Source: Leadbetterella byssophila DSM 17132 (GTDB lineage: Bacteria > Bacteroidota > Bacteroidia > Cytophagales > Spirosomataceae). Taken from it: a stretch of DNA of 64,000 nt. A model generated the notes under the pieces. It worked only from the letters and a program-made list of their open reading frames with translations. It did not search any database and was not told the origin of the DNA. The DNA lies in NCBI RefSeq assembly GCF_000166395.1, contig NC_014655.1:496001-560000 (forward strand), read 5' to 3'. Of the stretch, positions 44,192 through 53,430 are shown in pieces. The translations under genes were made by a program, and so were the position numbers. Positions within the stretch are counted from its first letter, which is position 1. The number at the start of each line of letters is the position of its first letter.

Positions 44192-45520
44192 ATGCTTTTA
44201 AGGAACGCCTCCGTACTTATCGTAGACGATGATCCTGACGTACTAACCGCTGTAAACCTATTTTTAAAGACGGAGGTAAAGTCTGTCATCACAGAAAACA
44301 ACCCTGAAAACCTAAAAAAACTGTTTCGGGAAAATACCTTTCATTTGGTCCTTTTGGATATGAATTACAAAAGCCCCATACATACGGGGAATGAGGGTCT
44401 GTATTGGTTAAAGGAGATCAAAAAGTTAAGTCCGGAAACGGAGGTCATTATGATTACTGCCTATGGGAATATTGATCTGGCAGTACGCTCATTAAAAGAA
44501 GGTGCTACGGATTTTCTGCTGAAACCATGGTATAATGATAAGCTTTTGGAGCACTTAAAAGAAGCCCTTGGTAGTAAAAAATCTTCTTCTCCCAAAGTAG
44601 AAGATCATGGCCTCTTAGGAGAATCAGACGAAATGCAGAAACTCCAAGTCAAGATTCGCAAGATTGCACCCACTGACGCAAACGTTCTGATCCTGGGAGA
44701 AAACGGAACCGGTAAGGATTTGGTAGCTCGCGCTCTCCATCAACAATCCTTGAGGGCAGGAAAACCCTTCATCAAGGTGGATGTGGGTGCTTTGACCGAG
44801 TCCTTGTTTGAAAGTGAACTTTTTGGTTATAAAAAAGGCGCATTCACTGACGCCAAAGAGGATAGAGAAGGGAGATTTGAAGCTGCTAATGGAGGAACTC
44901 TTTTCCTGGATGAGATTGGGAATATTTCTCTGCATCTACAATCTAAACTCTTGAGTGTATTACAGAACAGGCAGGTTATGAGACTAGGCAGTAATGTGCC
45001 TATTCCTGTGGATATTCGACTGATATGCGCTACCAATATTCCTATGAAGGAGTTAGCTAACGAACAAAGATTCCGTAAAGACTTTGTCTATAGAATTCAT
45101 ACCGTGGACGTGGTTTTGCCACCCTTGAGGAGAAGGGGCGATGATATGCTGCTTTTGGCTGAACATTTTGTGGCAGAATATGCAGAGAAATACTTCAAGG
45201 CTGGTCTAAGGATCAGCCCTCAAGCACTTGAAAAGCTGAAGGCGTACTCTTTCCCGGGAAATGTTAGAGAGCTACAGTTTAGCATGGAGAGAGCGGTGAT
45301 CATGTCAGAAGGTGATGAGATTACGGCTGAAGACTTGATCTTTCTCCCTTTGGAAAATGTGGAACCTGAAGAGAATGAGTTAAGCCTCAGTTCAGTAGAA
45401 AAGAATACTATTCTCAGGGTTATAGAAAAGAATAACGGTAATATCAGTAAAGCTGCTAAGGAACTGGGAATCACTCGTACGGCCCTATACAGAAGATTGA
45501 ATAAATATGACATCGATTAA
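44192..45520 (+). CDS. NtrC-family sigma54-dependent response regulator
   Basis: About 442 residues from the preferred ATG at 44192 (a TTG at 44177 lies inside a TAATTTTG box and is less likely). The receiver domain (~1-125, VLIVDDDPDVL) has its phospho-acceptor at D56. The AAA+ domain has Walker A GENGTGKD, the sigma54 loop GAFTDA (a common variant of GAFTGA), Walker B GGTLFLDEIGN and the arginine-finger region. A Fis-type HTH ends the protein (NISKAAKELGITRTALYRRL). It overlaps the kinase gene by 14 bp and likely activates the divergent ABC operon through the tandem repeats. Confidence 0.94.
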   Translation: MLLRNASVLIVDDDPDVLTAVNLFLKTEVKSVITENNPENLKKLFRENTFHLVLLDMNYKSPIHTGNEGLYWLKEIKKLSPETEVIMITAYGNIDLAVRSLKEGATDFLLKPWYNDKLLEHLKEALGSKKSSSPKVEDHGLLGESDEMQKLQVKIRKIAPTDANVLILGENGTGKDLVARALHQQSLRAGKPFIKVDVGALTESLFESELFGYKKGAFTDAKEDREGRFEAANGGTLFLDEIGNISLHLQSKLLSVLQNRQVMRLGSNVPIPVDIRLICATNIPMKELANEQRFRKDFVYRIHTVDVVLPPLRRRGDDMLLLAEHFVAEYAEKYFKAGLRISPQALEKLKAYSFPGNVRELQFSMERAVIMSEGDEITAEDLIFLPLENVEPEENELSLSSVEKNTILRVIEKNNGNISKAAKELGITRTALYRRLNKYDID

Positions 45521-46793
45521 GTGGCTGCTTCGGCTCTTGCTGACCAGTTTTTGTCTGGTAGGTTTAGGCTATGCCTTGGTTTCCGGGCCGCCTTGGTTAA
45601 TTATTGGCTTAGCATGCCTTAGTTTGTATTTTTTATATACTCTTTTCCAAATTCCTATGCAGGTATTGTACGAAGTGAAAGACTTTGCTTTGTCTATAAA
45701 ATATAAGGATTTTGCCAGACACTTTGCTACCAAAAAACAAAGAGAAGAGATCAAGATTTTAAGGAGTTCCTTCAATGAAATCCATGACGCCATTAAGGAG
45801 ATTACCAGGGAGAAGGAGGCACAGTACCACTATCTTCAGAAGATGCTCGACTGGATAGATACAGGTATACTTTTGTATAAGCCTGAATCAGGGGAGGTGG
45901 TCTGGATGAACGAGGCTCTCAAGAAATTATGGGGCATACCTTATTTGAAGACCATAGATTTTTTAGAGAAGAGGAACCCGAAACTATTTGACAAGCTAGT
46001 GCATTTAGGTAATCACTCGGAGATTTATCAGGAGGAAAACAAAATGCTTTTGACAGGAACATCATTTTCTACAGATGGAATAATGTTTAAACTAATAGCG
46101 GTCAAGAATGTGAATGAAGTATTGGCGGAGAATGAAGTGCAATCCTGGCAGAAACTCCTTAGCGTACTTACCCATGAAATCATGAATTCTGTTGCCCCCA
46201 TTTCTTCCCTAGCTGATACCTTGAAGAAGAGATTAGGTGATTCTGAAGATGATTTGGCTCAAGGAATAGATACTATCAAAAGTAGGAGTGAGGGGCTGTT
46301 GAAGTTTACGGCCATATATAGAAACTTAAATAAGATTACTAGCCTAAATACAGAGTCTATATTGGTGAGGGAGTTATTTGAAAACATTTACCGACTAATG
46401 GATCCTACTCTTTCCCACAAAAGCATTGAGCTTCAAGTGCTTTTACGTCAACCTAACATGTGTGTGATAGCAGATAAGGCCCTTTTGGAACAGGTATTGA
46501 TCAATTTGATCTTAAATGCGGTGGAAGCTGTAAAGGAAGTACCAGAACCAAAGATCTCTTTAAGTGCAAGTCTGACTGATCACTTGGAGATTATGGTCTC
46601 TGATAATGGCACGGGCATTGAAGACGAAGTCCTGGATAAGATCTTTGTTCCATTTTTTACTACCAAAAAGAAAGGTTCCGGGATAGGTCTGAGTTTATGC
46701 AAACAGATAGTATCCCTTCATAAAGGTAGCTTGTTAGTTAGAAGCAAAGTGGGACAGGGATCTGTATTTACCATCGTTCTGCCCGCTTTTTAG
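45507..46793 (+). CDS. Membrane histidine kinase (NtrB/NtrY-like)
   Basis: A 428-residue sensor kinase with two N-terminal membrane helices (~5-50) and almost no periplasmic loop, a PAS-like region (~105-200, [23 protein letters not shown] read in parts), the phospho-His H223 in [15 protein letters not shown], the N-box [12 protein letters not shown] and the G-boxes [15 protein letters not shown] and [10 protein letters not shown]. It should phosphorylate the sigma54 regulator encoded just before it. The lack of an outside domain suggests it senses membrane or internal signals, for example envelope stress or the pump's substrate. Confidence 0.93.
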   Translation: MTSIKWLLRLLLTSFCLVGLGYALVSGPPWLIIGLACLSLYFLYTLFQIPMQVLYEVKDFALSIKYKDFARHFATKKQREEIKILRSSFNEIHDAIKEITREKEAQYHYLQKMLDWIDTGILLYKPESGEVVWMNEALKKLWGIPYLKTIDFLEKRNPKLFDKLVHLGNHSEIYQEENKMLLTGTSFSTDGIMFKLIAVKNVNEVLAENEVQSWQKLLSVLTHEIMNSVAPISSLADTLKKRLGDSEDDLAQGIDTIKSRSEGLLKFTAIYRNLNKITSLNTESILVRELFENIYRLMDPTLSHKSIELQVLLRQPNMCVIADKALLEQVLINLILNAVEAVKEVPEPKISLSASLTDHLEIMVSDNGTGIEDEVLDKIFVPFFTTKKKGSGIGLSLCKQIVSLHKGSLLVRSKVGQGSVFTIVLPAF

Positions 46794-48004
46794 AATCTAT
46801 TATGTGCACCTGACAGGGCGTTTTCATGAAGTTGGATAGCTATCCATGCTAATAAGGCGAAGAGTAGGAGTATACCCAAGATCCCTTTGATCCAAAACGC
46901 ATTACTTATCTTTTTATTCTGGAAAGTTGCTGACCTGCTTTTTAATAAGAGATAAACCAAAAGCAAGTTCACCAGATAGAGGTATTGTTCAGGCCTATGC
47001 GTACTGAAGAATGCTCCCGTAATGAAAAGACTTAAGGATATATATAGCCCAAAGAATTGGAAATAGAAATGACGAACATTTTGCATTTTTCTCCAATTCA
47101 AACCCAATATTAATATTAGAACGGCAGGTAGATATTGAATTAAGTAGGCAAAATGGCTAGGGAAATCCTCTCTTAAGCTAAGAATTTTCTTGCTTATTTT
47201 TTCCAAAGTGGCATTTTGCTCCCACATGACTAAGGGAATAAATATGCATAGGAAAAACCAGGAGAGGTTTCTACCTCTGTCCTCTTTTGAAAGCTCTGGC
47301 CATTCACTGGTAATAAGGCCATAATACATCCCTATTCCACCGCAGAAGCCCAAAGTATATTCCATTACATTCCACATGTTGAATGGGACTTCATATATAT
47401 TTCCCAAAACTTGAAAGAAGTTTCCCAGGCCAAAGCCCAAACCTGCGCCAAGGGCTGTAAATCCACCTAGTTTTAGAGCTGCAATATGTTCGTTTCTGTA
47501 TAGATACCAGGCTGTAGCTAGTGAAATTCCCAGACATGCGGACCAGAGTTCAGATCGGGGGGGAGTCATAAGGTATCCAAATTGCTCCACCAGAAAAAAA
47601 TAGCTCAGAATAGCCCCTACTGTGCTTTCTACAATAACCTGCGGCCAAGGATTTTTAGCTCTGCTAAGACTCAGACCCATCCATGCCCCACCCGTAAAAC
47701 CATATAGCGCACCCACCACTCCCAGCATGGTCAAGCCATAGTAAACATTTCCCCAATCTGTTCCTTTTCCATAGCCTACTAATATTCCATAGCTCATCAT
47801 TCCGCCCAGACCCCAGCCTACTCCCCCGGCTAGAGCAATGGGAAGAGCAAACTTCTTCCAGTCTTCTCTTCCTGATATAAGGATTAAAGTCAGGGCCCCA
47901 ATGGCTCCTGCCCAGGCTGCTCCGTGTTCGTGCCCGAACTGACCTCTGACCGCCCATGCAGTACCTAAGGCTAAACCTGCAGTTAGGAGATGTTGAATGC
48001 GCAT
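46790..48004 (-). CDS. Polytopic membrane protein of unknown function
   Basis: A 404-residue protein with about ten to twelve hydrophobic segments. The N-terminal half is Gly-rich (GHEHGAAWAGAIGAL, GGVGWGLGGMMSYG, GAGLGFGLGNFF) and could form glycine-zipper packing; the C-terminal half is ordinary helical membrane sequence. I recognise no family by name. It ends on the kinase gene (4 bp overlap, convergent) and is divergent from the hybrid kinase gene. No function can be given. Confidence 0.7.
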   Translation of the reverse strand: MRIQHLLTAGLALGTAWAVRGQFGHEHGAAWAGAIGALTLILISGREDWKKFALPIALAGGVGWGLGGMMSYGILVGYGKGTDWGNVYYGLTMLGVVGALYGFTGGAWMGLSLSRAKNPWPQVIVESTVGAILSYFFLVEQFGYLMTPPRSELWSACLGISLATAWYLYRNEHIAALKLGGFTALGAGLGFGLGNFFQVLGNIYEVPFNMWNVMEYTLGFCGGIGMYYGLITSEWPELSKEDRGRNLSWFFLCIFIPLVMWEQNATLEKISKKILSLREDFPSHFAYLIQYLPAVLILILGLNWRKMQNVRHFYFQFFGLYISLSLFITGAFFSTHRPEQYLYLVNLLLVYLLLKSRSATFQNKKISNAFWIKGILGILLLFALLAWIAIQLHENALSGAHNRF

Positions 48005-48107
48005 TTTTTAACATGTTTTTTTATAGTACTGATAAGTCATTCATACTGACTATTCAGTTTGCATTTTTTAAGATAAATTCAAAAATTTTATTCGCATTTT
48101 CAATGGA

Positions 48108-51100
48108 ATGCAGAGAAGGGAGTGTAAATTTCCATTTGTTTTTAAGAACTCTATGGCTGAGTTACCTAATAATGAAGAGGAGAGGATAGAACGTCTCCAT
48201 CTTCTTAATTTGATTGAAGTGGGTTTTGATCCGGAATTTGATTCTTGTGTTCAAGCGGCTTGCGCTATGGCACAAACTCCCGCAGGTTATATTTCGGTGA
48301 TGACACAGGATACGCAAAAAGTTCAAAGCTGTATAGGACTGTATTGGGATAAGGCCAAAAGGGAAGAGACTGTGTGTCAATATGCGATCCTTGAAGGTAA
48401 ACCTTTGATAATAAATGATACCTTAGAAGATGAGCGTACCCAAAATAATGACTTCCTGATACGCAATGGAATCAGGTTCTATGCAGGTTTTCCTATTCTC
48501 ACAGATGATGGATTAGCTTTAGGTACATTATGCGTTCTGGATTATGTTCCCAGGAAATTAGAACACGAACAGATCTTGGCATTAGAAGGTTTTAGTAAGA
48601 CCATAAGTCTCTTGTATCTGCAAAAGCAAAGCCGTGTACATGCTGATTACTACCATAAGATTCTTAGTATTACGAATAACTTAGTTTTAGTACTAGATAC
48701 AGATTTACAGATCAAAAAGGTTAACCCTGCGTTCGAAAGTCTGTTTAATATGGGGCAAAAAGTAGCCAGAGGCAAAGATTTTAAAGCCTTGTTTAAGGAA
48801 TCTGAAAACTGGCCCAATGATTATCCTTTAAAATTAGCTTCCGAAGACGGTTTCTACTTTACTTCCACAACTGATCAGCCTAAGACCATCATTCAGTGGC
48901 GATTGAAGAGAGAAGAGCAATTTAACGAGATCTTCTGCTTTGGTAGAAATGTTACTCAGGAAGTGGAAGAAAAAAAGAAGTTGGAAAATTCTGAACGTAG
49001 GTTCAGGAAGTTCTTTGAAAAGGCCATAGGTTATATGAGTATGCACGATATGACCGGCAAGATCCTGGCAGTGAATGAAAAAGGTAGACAACAATTGGGC
49101 TATGAAGCTTTGGATTTGAGTCAAATGAAGTTACAAGACCTTCTTCCTGAGAAGCATTTGCCGGAATACAACGAGTATATTAAAAGGATATATAAGAATA
49201 AAGAAGATTCCGGTATGATGGTCTTGAAGACCAAATCCGGAGATGAGACCTATTGGCTTTATAACAATATTTTGGAACGAGATTCTCAACAGAATCCCTA
49301 TGTTATCAGCACTGCGCTGAATTTGACAGAGAGAATAAACTTGGAAAAGGATCTACTTTACACAAAAGAAATTCTAGAAAGAACCAGTCAGGTGGCTAGA
49401 GTAGGGGGCTGGGAATTAGATTGTCAAACCGGTAAGATGTTTTGGTCCAAAACTACTCGCATCATCCATGGTGTAGGCCCTGATTTTGAAGTTAACGAAG
49501 AAAATGCTCTGGATTTCTTTGAGGAGGAGGATAGAGAGAAATTTTTAAATATTGTAAGCAAAGCCAAAGAGGAAGGTACCCCTTATGACGTGGAGCTTCG
49601 CATATTGAGGACGAATGGCGAAAAGATTTGGGTTAGGTTACAGGGTTATCCGGATATTGAAAAAGGCAAATGCAGGCGGATTTATGGAATTTTGCAGGAT
49701 ATAGACTCCCTTAAAAGAATGTTACTTGAAATTCAAGAAAAGGAGGCCATGCTGAGTTCCTTTGTCAAGCACGTACCTGCTGCTGTGGCCATGCTGGATC
49801 TGAATCTCAATTATATTTCTACGAGTAAAAGATGGAGAGAGGAGTTTTTCGGAGGAGGAGAAAATCCGGTTTCACAGTCGCTTTTTAGCTTATTCCCCGG
49901 AATGCCAGATTATTTAAAGGAGATATACTACAAAGCGGTAGAGGGTACTCCCTATAAAAACTATGATGAAGTAGTGGTAGTGCAGGGAAAAGATGAACCG
50001 CAGCACTATTATTGGGAAGTTAGGCCTTGGAAATATGCAGATGATAGAATAGGTGGAGTGATCGTTTCCGCATTAAATAATACGGAATCAATAGCCATTC
50101 AGAAAGAGTTGAAGGAGGCCATGAAGTCAGCGGAGCAGGCCAATGCGGCTAAATCTCAGTTTCTGGCTAATATGAGTCATGAAATACGGACACCCTTAAA
50201 CGGTGTGATAGGTTTCTCGGATTTGCTTTTAAAAACGCCTCTTAACGCTACCCAAAGACAATACCTGAATTATATCAATGAATCAGGAAGCAGCTTGATG
50301 CAGATCATCAATGATATCTTGGACTTTTCAAAAGTGGAGGCCGGAAAGATGGAGTTAGATGAGGCATTTCATAGCATTTATGACTTGAGTGATCAAGTGA
50401 TAAACGTGGTGATGTATCAGGCTCAAGTTAAGAATATAGAATTACTTCTGGACGTGCAGCATGGACTGCCTGCAGCTGTTCTTCTTGATGAAGCCCGGGT
50501 GAAGCAGGTCTTGGTGAACTTGTTGGGTAATGCAGTGAAGTTTACGGAAGAGGGTGAAGTGGAATTAGCCGTCAGGCAGATTTCTCGTACCGACAAAGAA
50601 ATAGGTTTACGCTTTTTGGTCCGCGATACGGGGATAGGAATTCCGGAGGAAAAGAAAGAGCGCATTTTTGATGCCTTCACCCAAGAGGATTCTTCCATTA
50701 GTAAGCGCTACGGTGGAACAGGTTTAGGACTTACCATCTCCAATTCCATCCTTAAACATATGGGATCAAAGCTTTATCTAGAGAGTGAGGTAGGTTGGGG
50801 GTCTACTTTTTACTTTGATCTCGTGTTGGAATATACAGAAGAATTAAAAGACGAGATAGAAGTGCCGCTAAAGCGCGTACTGATAGTAGATGACAATGAG
50901 AAAAACAGGGTCATTCTCAAGGATATGCTGCAGTATAAAAATGTAGAAACTGTACTTGCAGAAGACGGAATGCGAGCATTGAAAATTCTTGAAAATGATC
51001 TGAATTTTGACGCCATCCTTATGGACTTCCATATGCCGGGTAAGTCAGGATTAGATACCATTGCTGAAGTAAGAAACCTCTTCCAGATACAGAAGAAAGA

Positions 51101-52019
51101 GACGCCTTTAGTGGTCCTGCACACCTCTTCTGATCAGCCGGATCTGTTTGCTGAATTTAAAAAGTTAGATAATTCCTACTTCTTATTAAAACCTATTCGT
51201 TCAGAAGAACTATACCGTACTTTAAGGAATGCCGCAAACAGGATTCAGGAAAGTGTCCAACTAACCCTACCGGATGCCCAAGAGCAATCTGCAGTTAATG
51301 AAGTGAAGATTCTGATTGCGGATGATAATCCGGTGAACATGGCGCTAAATCTTCGAGTTCTAAAGATAGCTTTACCAAACGCTGAGATTTATCAAGCAAA
51401 AGACGGTTTAGAGGCATTAGAGATATGTAAAAAGGTTCATTTTGATATCATCTTAATGGACGTCCAAATGCCAAAAATGGACGGACTAGAAGCTACTAGG
51501 ACCATCCGGACCTTACCAGGATATGAAAGTATACCTATCATTGGTGTTTCAGCAGGTACTACGGAAGGAGAGAAGGAAAATGGACTTAAGGCAGGAATGA
51601 CAGACTTCTTACCGAAACCCTTCAAACAGCAAGCTCTCTGGGAGAAGATTAAACCCTATCTATCAGAGGAAGAAGGTCCTTCCAAAGAAATTGAAAGATG
51701 GGATATGTCCATATTAGAAGAACAAACGGGAGGGGATGAAGAGTTCAAAATGATCTTTTTGGAAACCTTAAAGCAGGAATTGGAAAAATCTTTTGAGGAT
51801 CTTGAAAAGAACCCGTATTTTGAAGACAGAATTTCCGCAAAACAAGTTTTACATAAACTAAAAGGGACTGCAGGTACAGCAGGTCTGACACTTCTATACG
51901 AAAAAGTGAAGTGTGCAGAATCATTATGTGTAGAAGGCAACCCCGAGCCAGAGCTTTATCATGAAGTGCGTGAAGAGCTCAGCAAGTCTTTACAATTAAT
52001 TACATTATTTTTTGGATAG
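48108..52019 (+). CDS. Hybrid histidine kinase: GAF-PAS(x4)-HisKA-ATPase-REC-REC-Hpt
   Basis: A 1303-residue cytosolic sensor without a membrane helix. A GAF domain (~30-170) is followed by four PAS-like units (~175-655), the dimerisation domain with phospho-His H691 in MSHEIRTPLNG, the ATPase domain (N-box NLLGNAVKFTEEG, G-box GGTGLGLTI), two receiver domains with D973 and D1118, and an Hpt domain with H1249 (LHKLKGTAGTAG). All relay residues are intact. The start could also be the ATG at 48153. It leads the operon with a response regulator (2-base gap), HEAT protein and glycosyltransferase fusion, so it probably controls polysaccharide output. Confidence 0.93.
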   Translation: MQRRECKFPFVFKNSMAELPNNEEERIERLHLLNLIEVGFDPEFDSCVQAACAMAQTPAGYISVMTQDTQKVQSCIGLYWDKAKREETVCQYAILEGKPLIINDTLEDERTQNNDFLIRNGIRFYAGFPILTDDGLALGTLCVLDYVPRKLEHEQILALEGFSKTISLLYLQKQSRVHADYYHKILSITNNLVLVLDTDLQIKKVNPAFESLFNMGQKVARGKDFKALFKESENWPNDYPLKLASEDGFYFTSTTDQPKTIIQWRLKREEQFNEIFCFGRNVTQEVEEKKKLENSERRFRKFFEKAIGYMSMHDMTGKILAVNEKGRQQLGYEALDLSQMKLQDLLPEKHLPEYNEYIKRIYKNKEDSGMMVLKTKSGDETYWLYNNILERDSQQNPYVISTALNLTERINLEKDLLYTKEILERTSQVARVGGWELDCQTGKMFWSKTTRIIHGVGPDFEVNEENALDFFEEEDREKFLNIVSKAKEEGTPYDVELRILRTNGEKIWVRLQGYPDIEKGKCRRIYGILQDIDSLKRMLLEIQEKEAMLSSFVKHVPAAVAMLDLNLNYISTSKRWREEFFGGGENPVSQSLFSLFPGMPDYLKEIYYKAVEGTPYKNYDEVVVVQGKDEPQHYYWEVRPWKYADDRIGGVIVSALNNTESIAIQKELKEAMKSAEQANAAKSQFLANMSHEIRTPLNGVIGFSDLLLKTPLNATQRQYLNYINESGSSLMQIINDILDFSKVEAGKMELDEAFHSIYDLSDQVINVVMYQAQVKNIELLLDVQHGLPAAVLLDEARVKQVLVNLLGNAVKFTEEGEVELAVRQISRTDKEIGLRFLVRDTGIGIPEEKKERIFDAFTQEDSSISKRYGGTGLGLTISNSILKHMGSKLYLESEVGWGSTFYFDLVLEYTEELKDEIEVPLKRVLIVDDNEKNRVILKDMLQYKNVETVLAEDGMRALKILENDLNFDAILMDFHMPGKSGLDTIAEVRNLFQIQKKETPLVVLHTSSDQPDLFAEFKKLDNSYFLLKPIRSEELYRTLRNAANRIQESVQLTLPDAQEQSAVNEVKILIADDNPVNMALNLRVLKIALPNAEIYQAKDGLEALEICKKVHFDIILMDVQMPKMDGLEATRTIRTLPGYESIPIIGVSAGTTEGEKENGLKAGMTDFLPKPFKQQALWEKIKPYLSEEEGPSKEIERWDMSILEEQTGGDEEFKMIFLETLKQELEKSFEDLEKNPYFEDRISAKQVLHKLKGTAGTAGLTLLYEKVKCAESLCVEGNPEPELYHEVREELSKSLQLITLFFG

Positions 52020-52021
52020 TC

Positions 52022-52375
52022 ATGCTCATTTTAGTAGCGGAAGACGACGAACTTATCTTAAAGACCGTCGAATTCAAATTAAAAAAAGAAGGCCATGAAG
52101 TTATGCTTACCCGAAACGGAAAAGATGCTATAGATGCCGTCAAGGTATTGGACTTTGATTTGGTGATCACGGACATCATGATGCCTTTTGCTTCAGGAAT
52201 AGAGATCCTTTCTGCCCTACGATCTATAGGGAAAGATACCCCTGTTATTGTGCTCTCCAGTTTAGGTCAAGAGGAAGTCGTTACGGAGGCATTTGACATG
52301 GGAGCAGCTGATTTTATGGTAAAACCTTTCAGTCCGAATGAATTAATGCTAAGGATTAAGCGCTTAGTTCGGTAA
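52022..52375 (+). CDS. Single-domain response regulator (CheY-like)
   Basis: A 117-residue stand-alone receiver. The acidic pocket EDDE at 7-10, phospho-acceptor D51 (LVITDIMMP), the switch Ser (IVLSSLG) and the conserved Lys in MVKPFSP are intact. It has no output domain. It probably accepts phosphate from the Hpt domain of the hybrid kinase 2 bases upstream and acts by protein contact, perhaps on the HEAT protein or the glycosyltransferase encoded next. Confidence 0.93.
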   Translation: MLILVAEDDELILKTVEFKLKKEGHEVMLTRNGKDAIDAVKVLDFDLVITDIMMPFASGIEILSALRSIGKDTPVIVLSSLGQEEVVTEAFDMGAADFMVKPFSPNELMLRIKRLVR

Positions 52376-52377
52376 CA

Positions 52378-53430
52378 ATGGATATTTTTACCCTAAGGAA
52401 CCTCTATATAGCTTTAATAGTAGTTTTAGCTCTCGTACTCGTATTGAGTGTGGTGGTCTTGGCTATTAGCTTTTTCAAGTACAACCGAATCATAAACCGG
52501 AAAAGATGGAGGGTGAAAATTGACGAAATTATTTCCAAAGCCATCGTTACTAGTGAAATAGAAATAGATGAAGTGATTTGCGAAAGCAGACCGCTGAGGA
52601 ATCAATTCCTTTCGGCCCTGGTGGATGCCAGTAGGCGCTTTAGCGGTCATGCACGAGAGGAAATCGCCGCCCTTTTTCAGGCTTACGATCTAAAGGAAGA
52701 AGTGCTGGGGAAATTAAAAGACAGAAGGACGCATTGGATAGCAGGTGGAATTCAGGAGGCTGCTGTGATGGAACTAGAGGATTTGGTGCCAACTATTCAT
52801 GATTTACTTTCTCATCCTTCTCCTATAGTATATCAGGAAGCTCAATTTGCCATCGTTTCCTTCCAGGGCTTTGACGGTCTGGACTTTTTGGATGATCTCA
52901 GCTTTCCCTTGTCGGAATGGCAGAACCTTCGTCTGCTCTCTATCATCAAAAAGATCCCTGAAAACGGAGAGGAAAAACTTCGATTTTGGCTAAAAAGCCC
53001 TAATCCTACTGTAGTCATTTTCGTGATGAGGTTAATCGCTAAGATGCAATTATTATCCCTCTATGATGAAGTAGAAGCAGTGGAGGGTGAAGATAGGGTG
53101 AAAATTCAGCAGGTAAAAACGCTGGAGGCCTTAGAGAATGAGAAAACAGTGCCGTCATTTATGGAGAGATTCCCTGATGAATCAGAGGAGGTCCAAAAGG
53201 CCATTTTGCAGGCCTTGAAATATTCCAGACATCCGGAGGCTGTGCATTTTTTATCTTTACAGCTCAAGAATCACGAGCAGGGAGCCATTAGAATGCAAGC
53301 GGCTGAGGCTCTCCACCATTTGGGCAAGATTGATGAAATGAAAGCCCTCTTGACTGAAGGAGACCCCGTTTTAAAACAAATCATATACCACGTATTAAGA
53401 GAAAAAGATGCTAGCGCAAACGATATATGA
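52378..53430 (+). CDS. Membrane-anchored HEAT-repeat protein
   Basis: A 350-residue protein with one N-terminal membrane helix (~9-33, IALIVVLALVLVLSVVVLAI) and a cytoplasmic solenoid of HEAT-like repeats (~60-345; for example VPSFMERFPDESEEVQKAIL and EAVHFLSLQLKNHEQGAIRMQAAEAL read in parts). HEAT proteins of this kind accompany GT2 polysaccharide synthases in Bacteroidota and may scaffold or regulate them. It starts 2 bases after the response regulator and overlaps the glycosyltransferase by 23 bp. Confidence 0.82.
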   Translation: MDIFTLRNLYIALIVVLALVLVLSVVVLAISFFKYNRIINRKRWRVKIDEIISKAIVTSEIEIDEVICESRPLRNQFLSALVDASRRFSGHAREEIAALFQAYDLKEEVLGKLKDRRTHWIAGGIQEAAVMELEDLVPTIHDLLSHPSPIVYQEAQFAIVSFQGFDGLDFLDDLSFPLSEWQNLRLLSIIKKIPENGEEKLRFWLKSPNPTVVIFVMRLIAKMQLLSLYDEVEAVEGEDRVKIQQVKTLEALENEKTVPSFMERFPDESEEVQKAILQALKYSRHPEAVHFLSLQLKNHEQGAIRMQAAEALHHLGKIDEMKALLTEGDPVLKQIIYHVLREKDASANDI